Shown here piece after piece: positions 33,711-45,452 of a stretch of DNA of 64,000 nt. The DNA comes from Erpobdella octoculata (lineage: Eukaryota > Annelida > Clitellata > Hirudinida > Erpobdellidae): NCBI GenBank assembly GCA_963978895.1, contig OZ022242.1:2132607-2196606 (forward strand). The letters are read 5' to 3'. Each line of letters begins with the position of its first letter. The first letter of the stretch is position 1. Below the pieces are notes generated by a model. It did not search any database. It saw only the letters and a program-made list of their open reading frames with translations, and was not told where the DNA came from. The position numbers and the translations under genes are program-made.

Positions 33711-35991
33711 CGTGACCTTCAAAAATCAGAAATTCTGCTGCAAGAAATATGGTCAAAACCGTAACAAAGACAACCAAGTACTTTTACATCTTTACATTAT
33801 TTTATTTTTTTATGGTGTTCTGTTGCTCTTTTGTTATTTAATGTTTTTCTTATTTGTCTTAAGGCATATTGAAAAAACCTCCGCATTTAAAAAAAAACTG
33901 TCAAGTATACATGGAACGGATTACGCAACTCGTACAATATCTAAAACAAATTATTATAATTTAAATTTGCTAATTCACTAATTTAATTTTTTATTATTCC
34001 TTTAATAAATTTTTTTTAAATTTGTTTAATTTTTTTGTTCCAGCTGTTCTATCACCATTGATAAATAGATCTTCACCAGCAACTAAGCTTTGGAAGCAAT
34101 TTTCAATTTTTTTTAAGCGCTATAATTGTTGTTTTTATTTAATTATTTTTGTTCTAATTAGTTTTTCCTTATGTTTTAAATGGCATTTATGTTAAACGTT
34201 TAAATAAAATGATTTATTCACATCGAAATCGGCCCAGGCTGCTAAACTAGGAAATTACCCAGAAGTGTCATCAATGGATCTACGTATCTGATACACTGAT
34301 CTCTATAATATAAATATATAGAGATATATATAGAGTTATATATAGAGATCAGTGATCTGATAGACAAGATAGGTAAAAGCGCACAATCAGTGACCTCTGC
34401 CCTACTAACCCCTAACCCGGGGTCACTGATTTTTTGTCAATACAACCTCGCTGACGGGATTATCCTAATAAAATTTAGATTTACACTTATAATTCAAGTC
34501 AGATTTTTTAATCGTCGATATTTTATATATTTTAAATAAATTTAAATTTATTAACGTAATTGCCTGAATAGCAAAAAAACATAATTTGAGCGTACAGATA
34601 ATCCGATCCTATAAAAATAAAATTTAAAATAATTTTGAAAAACATAAATACCAACTTTCTTTTAGATATATTCAATTTTTCTGAAAAACGTATTAGAAGA
34701 TAACGAGCGACAATAAGACTTTACAATAATAAACAACCATTGTAATCAGAGCTGAGATAATTTTTCTTGAAAATATTTTTCAGAACTTTGTTTTAGACAT
34801 TGAAGTTGTTTATTTTAATTAGTTTTTAAATTTATTAATCTACTACTACTACTATTGACATATATTGATAGTATACATCAATGATTCAACAAATTCGTTT
34901 GCAGATTTTTCTTCAAGTCTTCTAAAAAACCACTTCACTTAATATGTTCCAAAAATTACAAAATATAGAAGCCACTTTATTGCAATCTTTTTTCAGATAA
35001 CCAGGGAACAAAAACGATTGAGAATCAAAGAAAAACACTTCATTTCTTGTAGCATAAATTATGCTAATATTATTTTGCTTTACAAGTTCAATTACATTTC
35101 CACTTTTTTCATGAAGTGTAAATACTTGTCTGCAGAATTAGCCCGGCTCTAATAAAATATAAACAGAAGCCATGTAAGGCATTAAATTAAAAGAATTGGT
35201 CATAGAAGCAGAAACAAAATTAATAATCTTCAAGCAGAATCAAGCAGAATAAAAATAAAGCTGAAAAATAATATTTATTTATTTATAAAGTGTATATTAG
35301 TAATTAATGATAAGAATACAGTGACAATAAAATCAGTAAATTAGATACTAATAACCATGATATAAGATTTATCAATAGCAGTGATGATAATCATGGCGGC
35401 CGCTGTTGTAGATGACACAAAACATATAGGTGGACTGATAAAAAATTGAAAAACTATTACTAATCAGCTGATAAAAAATATAATTATTGATAAGCAAAGC
35501 TAAAAATAAATATTCTGAAATAAAAACGGAGAAAAATCGAACAAAACTAAAAGCAGAAATTTACTGAAATCGGCACTCGATATATGTAAATACTACAGGT
35601 TGATTACTAAAGATTACTTCAAACCAGCCAACGTAATCAAATGTATACAACTTCACGACACACATATTCTCTAAAAAAAGAAGATATTAACAATTAAATA
35701 CAAATAGAATTTAAATACATGAAAATAACATATATCTACTAACTTGCCTCGACCTTATTAACTTATTTTTACAGCACATATACACACACACACAGAATCA
35801 CAATTGATGGTTTCAGAAAGACTCTAAAAACGCACTTGTTTGGTGGCCTTGAGGTCCATTGATGGACTTATGCCACCCTGTAAAAATTGTCCAACATTCA
35901 AACACACATACATACACACACACACCCGTACATGTACACATACACACAAGAATACACATTTACACGGTCCTTCACGACACTCAGGCACGCG
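33711..35991. other. AT-rich intergenic region with two hairpins; NIPA 3' side
   Basis: No gene seen. At about 34290-34350 CACTGATCTCTATA and its reverse complement flank an AT-rich core. At about 34384-34431 AATCAGTGACC and GGTCACTGATT enclose a C-rich loop (CTACTAACCCCTAACCC). Near 35836-35890 is a short GC-richer stretch (GGTGGCCTTGAGGTCCATTG) followed by CA-rich microsatellite, possibly the tail of a retroelement. The last few hundred bases are probably NIPA 3' UTR. Confidence 0.4.
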
Positions 35992-36646
35992 CTATGAGAA
36001 AGACTCGCTCCTATAGTGTTGTTGCTGCTGTTTGCTGGACGCGTGACCCCCCAGAGCGCCTTCGCTTCGAGAAATTTCATCGTCGACCAATATCCTCCAT
36101 TCGCCGTCTCCGTCTCTCAGCAGGCGACTGGTGTCGGAAATGTCGTGCGACCCGAACGACCTCGGTCCAGTTTTCCCCGACCTTGATTCGGAGTAAAACC
36201 GCGACGGAGAGTTGTCCTTGCTTTTGACGGACATGGCGGCGAGAGACGGAATGCTGATGGTGACGTCTTTGAACGCCTGGAGGAGGAATATTCCGCAGAT
36301 GATCGTGAGGAAGCCGCACAGGTTGCCCACGATGTCCTCAGCTGAAAGACTTGACCATTCCTATAATGGCAGAGAAAATAAAAAATGTTTATTTTATAAA
36401 TAAAATATTCGCAATATTAGTTATATTATTCAATAAATACAATTATAGCTTTATTATTATAATATCATCAGTTGAAATGATCTGCCATAAGTGTCTGATT
36501 AATCTGAAATGAATTGACGTTCAACAATTAAACCTGAAAATGTAAAAAGTTGTAAAACTAAGAGGCAGTACAAAAATGAATCAGAAACAAATCCTGAAAT
36601 AAGGAACACTTGCTTCGCTTAACTGTCAATGCATACAGCTAAAACC

Positions 36647-36677
<31 letters not shown>

Positions 36678-39377
36678 GCTAGAACCAAACACCAACAACA
36701 TATAGACATGCACGCAACCGCCAAAATACCTTGTATAAAATTCCCGAAGCGAGAATGACGCAGCCGGTGAAGACGACGTACAGCATCGGAGTCACGACGG
36801 CCGTGTTGAACAAGTCGAGCGCCTTGTTGAGGTACACCATCTGTACGGATATGAAGACAACCAGGCAGATCAACAGAACCCAGAACAACCAGTTTCCCAG
36901 CCTGATTGAATAAATTATGCATATTACCCAAATTAGTTTCTTGCTTAACCCATTAATGGTCACTACAAAATACTAAAAATGACGTTGCGCTTTCGTAACC
37001 GTAACCGTTAATGGGTTGAGGAAGCAATAATTACTAATCAAAACATGAATTATGTAGTAGTGAAAATATCAATGCAATGACAAATTTTACGAAAGAAAAA
37101 ACCCACTGGCTGGTGTCCCCCGTCACGATCTGCTTTAGACCGACCCCGAGCCCCTTGCACCCCATGACGGACAGAGAGCCGATGGTTCCCGTGACCGTGA
37201 CGTAGACGAGTGGATTGGTGGTGCCGTGTCGTGGTCCGATGTAGAAAATGAGGAACGTGGCCACTATCAGCACCAATACCATGTAACTCAAGAATCCTAG
37301 ACAAAAAAATAAAATTAAAAAAAATTTATGTGATCAATAGCTAAAATAGCAGGTTGAAATGGTTAAAAATTAATGACGACAGAATAACGATTTTTGGTTA
37401 TTAGATTCACCACTGAATCAAATTTCACTAGACAAATTTGACAATGCCTACTGCATATTTTATTAAAATAAAATTTAAAGTCAATCATGACAGAGCAGTT
37501 AGAGAATAAAATAGTCAGCAAAGCTTTCAATCATACCACCAATGTCAGAAATCATAAAACCAAGAAGTACATCACACGACCATTCTATGCCGTGTCCGAA
37601 CTAATTGTCACCGGACGAAATGAAAGTAAAAAGCCATACCATAACGATGGAAGCAAAGCTAATTTTAAACAGTCACTGTTTACCAGTGCCGGAGATGGAC
37701 TTACAGGTCAGTGGTACAACTTGACCCGGTATCCTTAAAAAAGATTAACCTCGTTAACAACAGAAGAATTCGAGAGACATACCCGGATCAGACAGTCTGC
37801 CTTGTAGTTCTTGTAACGATTTGACCTCCTGCTCCTGAGGAGAATGAAGGACAACAAAGGTCGAGCCGAGAAGACAGACAAGACAGCCGACCTTGCCGAG
37901 GACGTTCAACTTTTCTTTGAGGAACCGCGACGCTAGGAATGCACTTTGAGAAACAAAGAAACTCTTTCAAGTATTACGAGCATTATGTTTTTTTGTAGAA
38001 TTTCCATTACCATTCATCGAAATTAAGGCATCTAATTATATTTCCATTTATTGCGTTAAAGCGTAATTTATAAAACATTAATGTTGACAAACCTCATTTA
38101 AGATTTAACTAATCAATGAAAATGGGGAAAAAATTTACAAAAATTTTTTAAATAGAAGATGCAATTTTTACATAGAGATTATTTTTAAATATAAAAAAAA
38201 TAACCTGAAAAGAACACTCAGGGCACCAAGGGGAGTGACTAGAGTGGCCGGAGCAAAAGCATAAGCAATGAAATTAGCAGCTTCTCCTATGCCCACTTTA
38301 TAGAAACAAATATATTAAATATAATGTATCAATAATACATCAAATAACTTTTTTATAAAAAAAATAAATTAAAATATTTATGTCAGCAGCAAAATTGATT
38401 TATTATATAGAAACAACTTTAACTTATGCCAATAATTTACAAATAAAAAATATAACTGAAATAAACCATAAAACTTCAACAGAATTTTTTTAGTTTTAAA
38501 AACCATTAAAATTTTTCTTCTAACACGTTAAATATATGTTAAATACGGCTAAAATATTCTGCTCATTGCTCAATTTAAAGCAGTTTACTGGAAATCATAG
38601 AAGTGGCCATCTGTAAGAGTTTTTATAATTAATTCAATTTGTTTATAGCATATACATTTATAATTATTAATTTATACTATTTAAAATTCCAAACCACACC
38701 AAAACTTAAACAAATCATACTTGTGGGCAAAGCACCTTTTCAGCTTAAACATAAGATGCATAAAAACTGAGTATTACTTATTTATTATTTATTATATTAT
38801 TTCTTAATATTTTCATTTTCTTTCAGTTAATTATTTAGAAACTGTAAAATGTTTTGACATCAAAACATTCCCTCTTTCGTTTCTTTATCACTTTCATCGT
38901 CATTATATAATCTTTGCGACATATTTTGCACTTCAAAAAATCAGAATTACAGAAAATTTTCGTTCATAGAATTAAATATGTATTCCTAATGCCTTTTTTA
39001 TTATAATGGATGCTGCATTTTATCAAGGTTTATTTGTTTCAATCAATAAAGAGCTTAGCTTGTACTGTCCTACGAAAAAAACCCGACAAAACTCACTTAA
39101 AATGAGACCAGCCCACCACATCCATTCTTTCAAGTAGCCAAAACCACCACTGCCTGAGATGAAGTGCAAAGGTTAAAAATGAAAAATGATGGAATATCAA
39201 CGAATTTCAAAATAATCAAACATATATTTAAATATTTAAATAAAATTATTAACCTGCTCTTAATGCAAGTTTCATCAACCCTTTTTTCTTTAAAATAAAA
39301 CTAGATCCAATGAATACACTGGAACTTATTGCTAGTATCAAGCCGATATAAAAGTCTCTAGTATTTGATTCATCCAT
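35992..39377 (-). CDS. NIPA-like magnesium transporter, 7 exons
   Basis: Multi-pass membrane protein of the NIPA/NPAL family (DMT superfamily), which moves Mg2+ at the plasma and endosomal membranes. Exons by hand (minus): 39377-39254, 39153-39097, 38295-38205, 37943-37783, 37296-37107, 36901-36730, 36360-35992, giving 387 aa. Recognisable family blocks in order: [28 protein letters not shown], the EWMWWAGL segment, [77 protein letters not shown] and [11 protein letters not shown]. About nine membrane segments are expected. The cytoplasmic tail is Ser/Arg/Gln-rich and family-variable. All junctions keep frame. Its start is 458 bases from the divergent Ig-module gene. Confidence 0.93.
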
Positions 39378-39835
39378 GATTTTAAACAAATTTAAATTAA
39401 GCAATAATTTGTACAACGTCGACTACCTAATGAACCACCTATAACCTAGTGCAATAGCTATACAATTATTCTAATTCTGTTTTTGTGGTATCCACTTCGT
39501 TACATTGCCCACACTATTTACACAGAAAAAAGTTGAAAAGTAACCTTAGTACCAAAATCGTTTAGTGGCTAAACTTTAGCCTTTGTTGATTTTTTTATGC
39601 AAAATATAAAAAACTATAAGTTAAAATTATCAAATTTTTATGCGTTTTGTATTTTTAACAAATATTTTTAATTAAAATACTCTGACGTCAATGTCGAACT
39701 GCAAGGAAAACATTAGGAACGCGTCAACAATAAGATCGAGTTATCAAAAATAAATTTAATGATAAACAAAATCAAATTTAATTGTCGATGTATATAACAG
39801 CACTAAAATGATTGGAGAAAAATCGTTACAGCACT
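39378..39835. other. divergent intergenic region
   Basis: Separates the NIPA start (minus) from the Ig-module gene start (plus). AT-rich. It would contain both promoters; TATATAACAG near 39790 is a possible TATA-like element for the plus-strand gene. Confidence 0.4.
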
Positions 39836-42800
39836 ATGAAACTTACAAACTTACTGAGCGTAGCCATCACTTTTGCACACTTTTTCAGCCAAATGGAGCC
39901 TTTCAAAACTAGAACGGAAAAGGAATATAAACTAAACAAGCCATCAGAAATAGAACAATCACTTAGCGTGGTGGAATTTAGCCGAGTCAAGAGAGAAAAC
40001 CTATTTGAACCATTAGAGACAAAAGAAGAAGGCCTATTCGAACCATTAGAGACAAAAGAAGAAGGCCTATTCGAGCCAGAGACAAGCGGCGAAACACCAT
40101 TTCAAGAAACGGTGACAAGAACAGAAACCTCATTCAAGCCACTAGTGACAAAAGAAAAAAAATCTTCTAAATCATTAGGGACAAAAGGAATAAAGAAAAC
40201 CAGTCTGCAAACCGCAAAGTTAAATGGCACAAGCGGCACAACGCTTGCTGGCTCGTTCAGTCCCGTTCTACCCAATTTTGTACCTGGAGTCGGCGAAATT
40301 CGACCAAAAGACGCGGTGATTGGTTTGTATACAAAAAACGTTCTTCTGCACTGCAGCGTTCTTCCAGGAGTTTCCAAGGTGATGTGGGCGGTAGAGCAAG
40401 GCAGGAACTATCGCCAGTTCGGCACTATCTACGACAACGGCAAGCTAAACGAAAAGTGGGAAGACAGGTACGGTTTAAATAAATCTCAGCCTGGACAGCA
40501 TACGCTCATCATATTGAACGCTACGATGGCTGACGCCGGCAAGTACCGGTGCACGATTGGATATCCAGGATCAGAACTGACTTCGCATTTTGCTGACGTG
40601 GTGGTCATCGACACAGAAAGAACAATAGGCTACGTAGTTTCTCCTCTCATGTATTTCAAGTGGATGGTCCGTTACCACGGTCCAATGAGGCCATTTTTGC
40701 GCTGTGCGAATAGTCTTGTCATACACGGATTCGAGGAAAACGACGCGGTATCATATTCTCGACTGATGTTTACCGGTTGTCTCCACTCGGCCGAAGTGCC
40801 GACGAGCTGCGAGATGGTGTTTGAAGGAAGCAACAAGAAACTCCTTTCGTGGAAGACTTATAACGTTCGGCCGTACGAGTCAAAGATGAGCACATTAAAG
40901 CATAGAAATATAAGCCTCATGCTCTGGAAAGGGCCGGAGGATCAAGTGGTAAACAAAAACAGTTCAGCCAGCGTGGAGTTTCTTTGCGAGGTTTATCCAA
41001 AACCTAGAAACTTTTCATGGGCTTTTGTCAACTACGAAAAAAAGTGCTACGGATTTTCGTTCAGAAATCAGAAAGGACTCAACGTTCCTGATGCCAGACT
41101 AGTTTTCAAGATTTCAAACCGCTACGTTGACAGATCTCAACTGAATCTTATATCCGTTGACGAAAAAGCGGCCGGGCAATATCGCTGTATAGTGACATTC
41201 CTGGACAGCATCGAATCCATCAGGAGCTTTGTCGGCGAGTTAGTAGTGGTCACAGCAATGAACGAGTTTGTAATTATTACGTGGAGAGGCAGGCAGCACG
41301 GAGAGTTTGTAGTGGACGTGCACTATGACCTTTACTACAGGGGAAATCTCCAGCCGTTTCTGCTGTGCGGCGGTTATCCTTTGAGTCCGGTGGAAATAGA
41401 ATCAGAAGCAATAACTAAAAGAGTGAGACAATCTTAGTTCATTACTCTAGTTATAAATTACTAGCGGGGTACCCGGCGTTGCCCGGGGTTTTTTTAGAAG
41501 TTTTTTTATCGTTTTTTTTCTCTTGCTCCCGTTTCTTTCCCCTCTTGCTCTCCCGCTCCCGGTTGCTTTCCCATTCCCGCTTGATATTCCGTTCTAGGTC
41601 GCTTTCCCGTTCCCGGTCACTTTCCAATTTGCTCTCCCGTTTTCGGTCGCTTTCCCGTTCCCGACTGCTTGCCCGCTCCCGCTTGCTCTCCTGATCTTAC
41701 TCGCTCTCCCGCTTCCATTCCCTTTCCCAATCGCTCTTCCGCTCCCGATCGTTTTTCCGTTCCCGCTCATTCTCCAGTTCCTGCTCGCTTTCCCGTTCCC
41801 GTTTCCGCTTGCTCTCCCGCCCCCGAACTCTACGCCTTTTCTTAAATAGTTTATAGTCTTTACACCAAGTGTTTTAAGACTGAAATAGTTGGAAGCACCT
41901 AAAGTATACTTCCTGTCGTGGATCATAATTTGATCCTTTTAAACTTTTAACTGTTCCTTCCTTCTCTATCCAAGCTTGGGACTGGGCTTGCAAAAGTGAG
42001 GCGGAGTTCTGCGCCTTTTCAAATTTCACTACACACTCATTGTCTTGTCTTATTATTACCTACGTCAGAATACAATTTATTTATTTATTTTTGGCTTTTT
42101 TCATAGCAAAGCCCACTTCAGTCATGGAAAAACTATTTACATGCAAATAACTGTTTGATTTATGAAATAAATTTTCTTCTTATCAACAGGCCTTCTTCAA
42201 CCAGTCCGTCAAGCTGAGCGTCATACCGGCATCGTGCAAGATAATCTTCGAAAACAGGAGAACCTTCAAGAATGTCTTTTTCGAGGAGGTCTACGTGAGA
42301 AAAATGACAGCCATCGTCGAAGCAAGTCCCGTAGACTACAACCTGCCCAAACCTTTCGGGAACAAAACCGCACCTGGGAGGCCGTACCATAGAGACTATT
42401 TCGAAAGCCCCAAGCACTACGCCGGCCGGGAGAACGACCGACCCGTGATGCACTGCGTCATGAACGAGAACGTCGTCAGCCTGACGTGGCAGTTCGACGG
42501 CGTCATCAGAAAGTCCGGCAGCGGGTTCGTCTACCAGAGCGGCCTCGGCGTCTCCAAGAGCATGATGATCTACTACCGCATCAACAGAACCACTCCGGGC
42601 CAGCACTCGCTCATGCTCCACGAGCTGAAGCCGCACACGGCCGGGACGTACATCTGCGGCATGCAGTTCAAAAACGGCACCAGCAGGTCGTACAAAGCAG
42701 AGCTAGTTCTAGCCAACTTAGAGGAGCGAATGACCATAGAAGTTCTACCAGCTGGTCAGAAGTGGCAAGCTCTGTTTCGATGCATGGTTAGCTTCTTCGG

Positions 42801-43158
42801 TAGGATGCGACCGTTCCTCAAGTGCTCCGACTCGACCGAAAATTTCGGTCACAAGATGACCACAAAGCCGGAACGGGCGGCCATAGTGGCGTTCGAGAAA
42901 TACCTCAACTTTTCCTTGTTTCCTTACCACTGCGACGTGCGCTTCAAAGCGGAAGACGCCTCGGAAACCATCTTCCTGCGCGACGAGACTCCTGTTCTCA
43001 TCACTAAAGGTCAGATCAGCAGAGCTTCGAGGTCGAGTATATCTCTGACGGTCGGCATCTTCTTGCTGTATAACACTATCCACAGCATAATCATGAACAC
43101 AGTTTCCATATTTGCCATCAGTTCATTAGTCAGATGTCACTTGAAGAAGATAAATTAG
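39836..43158 (+). CDS. three-module Ig-like extracellular protein with novel Cys domain
   Basis: Unrecognised gene. CDS 39836-41422 joined to 42190-43158 (phase 0, GTGAGA donor, CAG acceptor), giving 851 aa. ATG 39836 is chosen because the upstream codons begin with TTG and the frame then opens on a signal peptide (KLTNLLSVAITFAHFF). Residues 50-53 are RVKR, a furin-type site, followed by about three degenerate LFEPLETKEE repeats. Three modules follow. Each has a V-type Ig domain (Cys pairs 173/239, 384/451, 618/685, with DAGKYRC, AAGQYRC and TAGTYIC) and then an unknown domain with two conserved cysteines: (M/L)(R/Q)PFL.C at 283, 505 and 735, and P.SC.(I/V).F-type at 322, 542 and 774. The C terminus (about 812-843) is hydrophobic, a likely membrane anchor. 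Several N-glycosylation sequons. It could be an adhesion or recognition receptor. Confidence 0.8.
41461..41840 (-). mobile_element. Helitron-like non-autonomous element in intron
   Basis: On the minus strand the sequence ends with hairpin CCCGGGCAACGCCGGG (41487-41472), then about ten bases, then CTAG and T (41461). This is the Helitron 3' terminal layout with A/T target. The body contains an irregular array of CTCTCCCGCTCCCG-type units (about 41520-41825), shared with 2260-2455. The 5' end is not located and may extend to about 42060. It sits inside the only coding intron of the Ig-module gene. No Rep/helicase is encoded. Confidence 0.55.
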
Positions 43159-44320
43159 TCCCTGGACAAATTACTGCATCGAAACATCATCAGAAACATC
43201 ATCCGTCATGTGACTATTTCAAATTACTGTAACAAAAGCTTTACTAGTTTGAATATTCAGAAAAGCCCAATAATGAGTTTCGCAGATTGTCTGGATATCT
43301 TCAAATGATAAAATGTTATTCAGAAAAATTTTTTTTGTTTTAGAAGAGATTAGATACCAAATACCAAACTCAAAAGAGACAACATGATTAAAACAGCTTT
43401 GATAAGAAAACTATTAAAACAGTAGCTGATTGTTTTATGCTCTTTTTAATTAGAAATAATGTATTTTACACATAAAAACAGATGATTGTAAAGATGTCCA
43501 GAGTCATAATAAGAATTTATCTAAACGAGCATGACAAAATCTGACTGTAAACGATGATGTAGTAAAGGACCTACCTAATGCTCCAATTAAAAAAAAGTAA
43601 ATATTAAGCACAAGAATCGTTAACAGCCAACAGTAAGCTTGCTAGATTAGGAACATGTATAAAAGAAATGATAGCAAAAATGGTTTCGATTCTGATAACG
43701 ATAAGGTTAAAAATTATGATGACACAGATTTGATAAAACAAAGTCAGACAATTCATAGGAAAACATAGCAGACAAACGTAAAATACATCACTGAAGTGTT
43801 TACAAAGCTTGTGATGTAACATAAATCTTCAACAGATTTTTTGATTACAGTTGACTTGGTACAATTTTTGTCAAAATAAAAAATAAAAATAATTACACTA
43901 AAAACTATGTTTCATGTTGAGTCAATTATCACATCGATATTACGACAAGTGAGAGAAATTAACATTTTAAAGAGCAAGCAAAAACAATTATTATACTGAT
44001 ACAATTACAACAAACGAAAGCCTTCATGGAACTAGGAGGAGGAAGACAACAACGATGACGACGAAACAATTTAAAAGTTATTAGCGATAATAATTCCAAA
44101 AAACTATATTTGTAATGAAAACAAAATATCGATTCAATTGTTTGTTTTCAGTTTTAATACCAAGGTAGATATGAATTCAGAAATTAAATTTCATATTTAT
44201 TTATTTTGAAAAAAATGAAATTACATTAAATATGAATAACTAAAAACCAGCAAATATAAAAAAACTGAAGAACATTCTAGAACATCCCGTTGGTGATCAC
44301 TTGACTTTTGAAATCCTTCC
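43159..44320. other. intergenic, AT-rich
   Basis: Downstream of two convergent genes (Ig-module plus, membrane protein minus). No gene, repeat or RNA recognised; presumably both 3' UTRs. Confidence 0.5.
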
Positions 44321-44884
44321 TTAGTTTTCAATAACTCCCTTGGCCAAGAAATACAGAGATGGGATGAGGAGATAATGGAAGAGATCAGTTTTCTTCAACC
44401 CCATAACCGATCGTTCCACCTGCATCACTGCGGCTGCAGCCACGAGTAGTCCGCAGCCAACAAAGCCGAAGAAAATCTTCTGACTGAAGCAGGTGCAGCA
44501 TATCGCCACCACGGACAGCCCGGCAACGGCGGTGACCAGCGACTCACGATGACTTGGACTCAGTTCGGTCAGGACGAAAATGACCACGAAAGGTGCCACC
44601 GCGAAAAACATGGAAGCCGGATAGCTACTGCTCGAGACGTAGACCGACGCCAGGAAGGAGGGAGTGAAAGCGAAAGCCAGTCGCGAAGTGTAGTTGTGCC
44701 ATCTGAAAATTTCCGTTGAAGGACTGTTCAGGCCAAATCGTAGCAAGCCGAAGACCGCGCCGACGCCCGTTATGAAGAGAGCGGAGGCTACCAGGATGTT
44801 GTGCCCGAAGGTCACGTAGCCGAAGAGAAACGAGAATAATACGAGAACCAGTTCCGAGAAGGCGGTGCTCCACTGCGTTGCCAT
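44321..44884 (-). CDS. unrecognised multi-pass membrane protein (187 aa)
   Basis: Single coding exon, ATG 44884 (starts MATQWSTAF), stop TAA at 44321-44323. Six or seven hydrophobic segments: about residues 9-26, 30-50, 68-84, 90-108, 114-135, 137-153 and 168-183. Short polar loops, no long soluble domain, no motif I can tie to an activity. An acceptor TTTTTTCAG lies at 44915-44907, so a non-coding 5' exon is likely upstream, possibly using the donor-like GGTAGGG near 45230. The codon use and lack of interruption look like a conserved gene. It is arranged head to head with the C19orf44-like gene, so the two may share a bidirectional promoter. I do not assign a family. Confidence 0.75.
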   Translation of the reverse strand: MATQWSTAFSELVLVLFSFLFGYVTFGHNILVASALFITGVGAVFGLLRFGLNSPSTEIFRWHNYTSRLAFAFTPSFLASVYVSSSSYPASMFFAVAPFVVIFVLTELSPSHRESLVTAVAGLSVVAICCTCFSQKIFFGFVGCGLLVAAAAVMQVERSVMGLKKTDLFHYLLIPSLYFLAKGVIEN

Positions 44885-45452
44885 GATCAAGCGTTATTTA
44901 TTGTTTCTGAAAAAATAAACAAATTATAATATTTGAAATGTAATGAACGATTACAATTAGTTAGGTATGAAAAAATAAGCCTTTTAATAATTAATTGTAA
45001 ACTTTTTAATAATAATAGGACCTCCTTCCCCTTTTTTCTACATCATTAGCTCTCTTTCTCTATTTTCTCGCTCTCCTACTAATCCTTATTCCTAATTCTA
45101 ATTAAAGTGCAAATATGTCAGATGTAGAAATGTAGGCGTAGAATTATTTATTTAACTAAGTTTAAGAGCCGTCCCTACAATAAACAGAATTATTAAATCT
45201 TTATATTTAAAAATAATGCTCATCCCTACCAATTTTACGATAAGCAACTGCAAAATTCTTCACAGCTTCACCGGTGTTATAGAAATATAGAACAGCTATT
45301 AACGTTTTCCATCCCACACAAAAATAAATAACAAAAGACACTGAATCGTCAAAAATAATTTCGTTGTCATAGAAAAGTTTTAATTTAAGCAACTGATATT
45401 ATTGTAAATAAATAACAAATGCCGGTCGTATGAAATAATAAAATAGTTTACA
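44885..45452. other. probable shared promoter region
   Basis: Head-to-head interval between the minus-strand membrane protein and the plus-strand C19orf44-like gene. It probably holds a 5' UTR exon of the former. The minus-strand open frame at 45207-45392 has no support as a protein. Confidence 0.4.

Noticed and set aside
32400..33722. A histone gene owning the stem-loops
   Set aside because: No histone-like frame is found on either strand within several kb. The only upstream frame in the right orientation is the transposase.
45207..45392. 61-codon minus-strand frame between divergent genes
   Set aside because: No recognisable similarity; more likely 5' UTR or promoter sequence of the adjacent membrane-protein gene.
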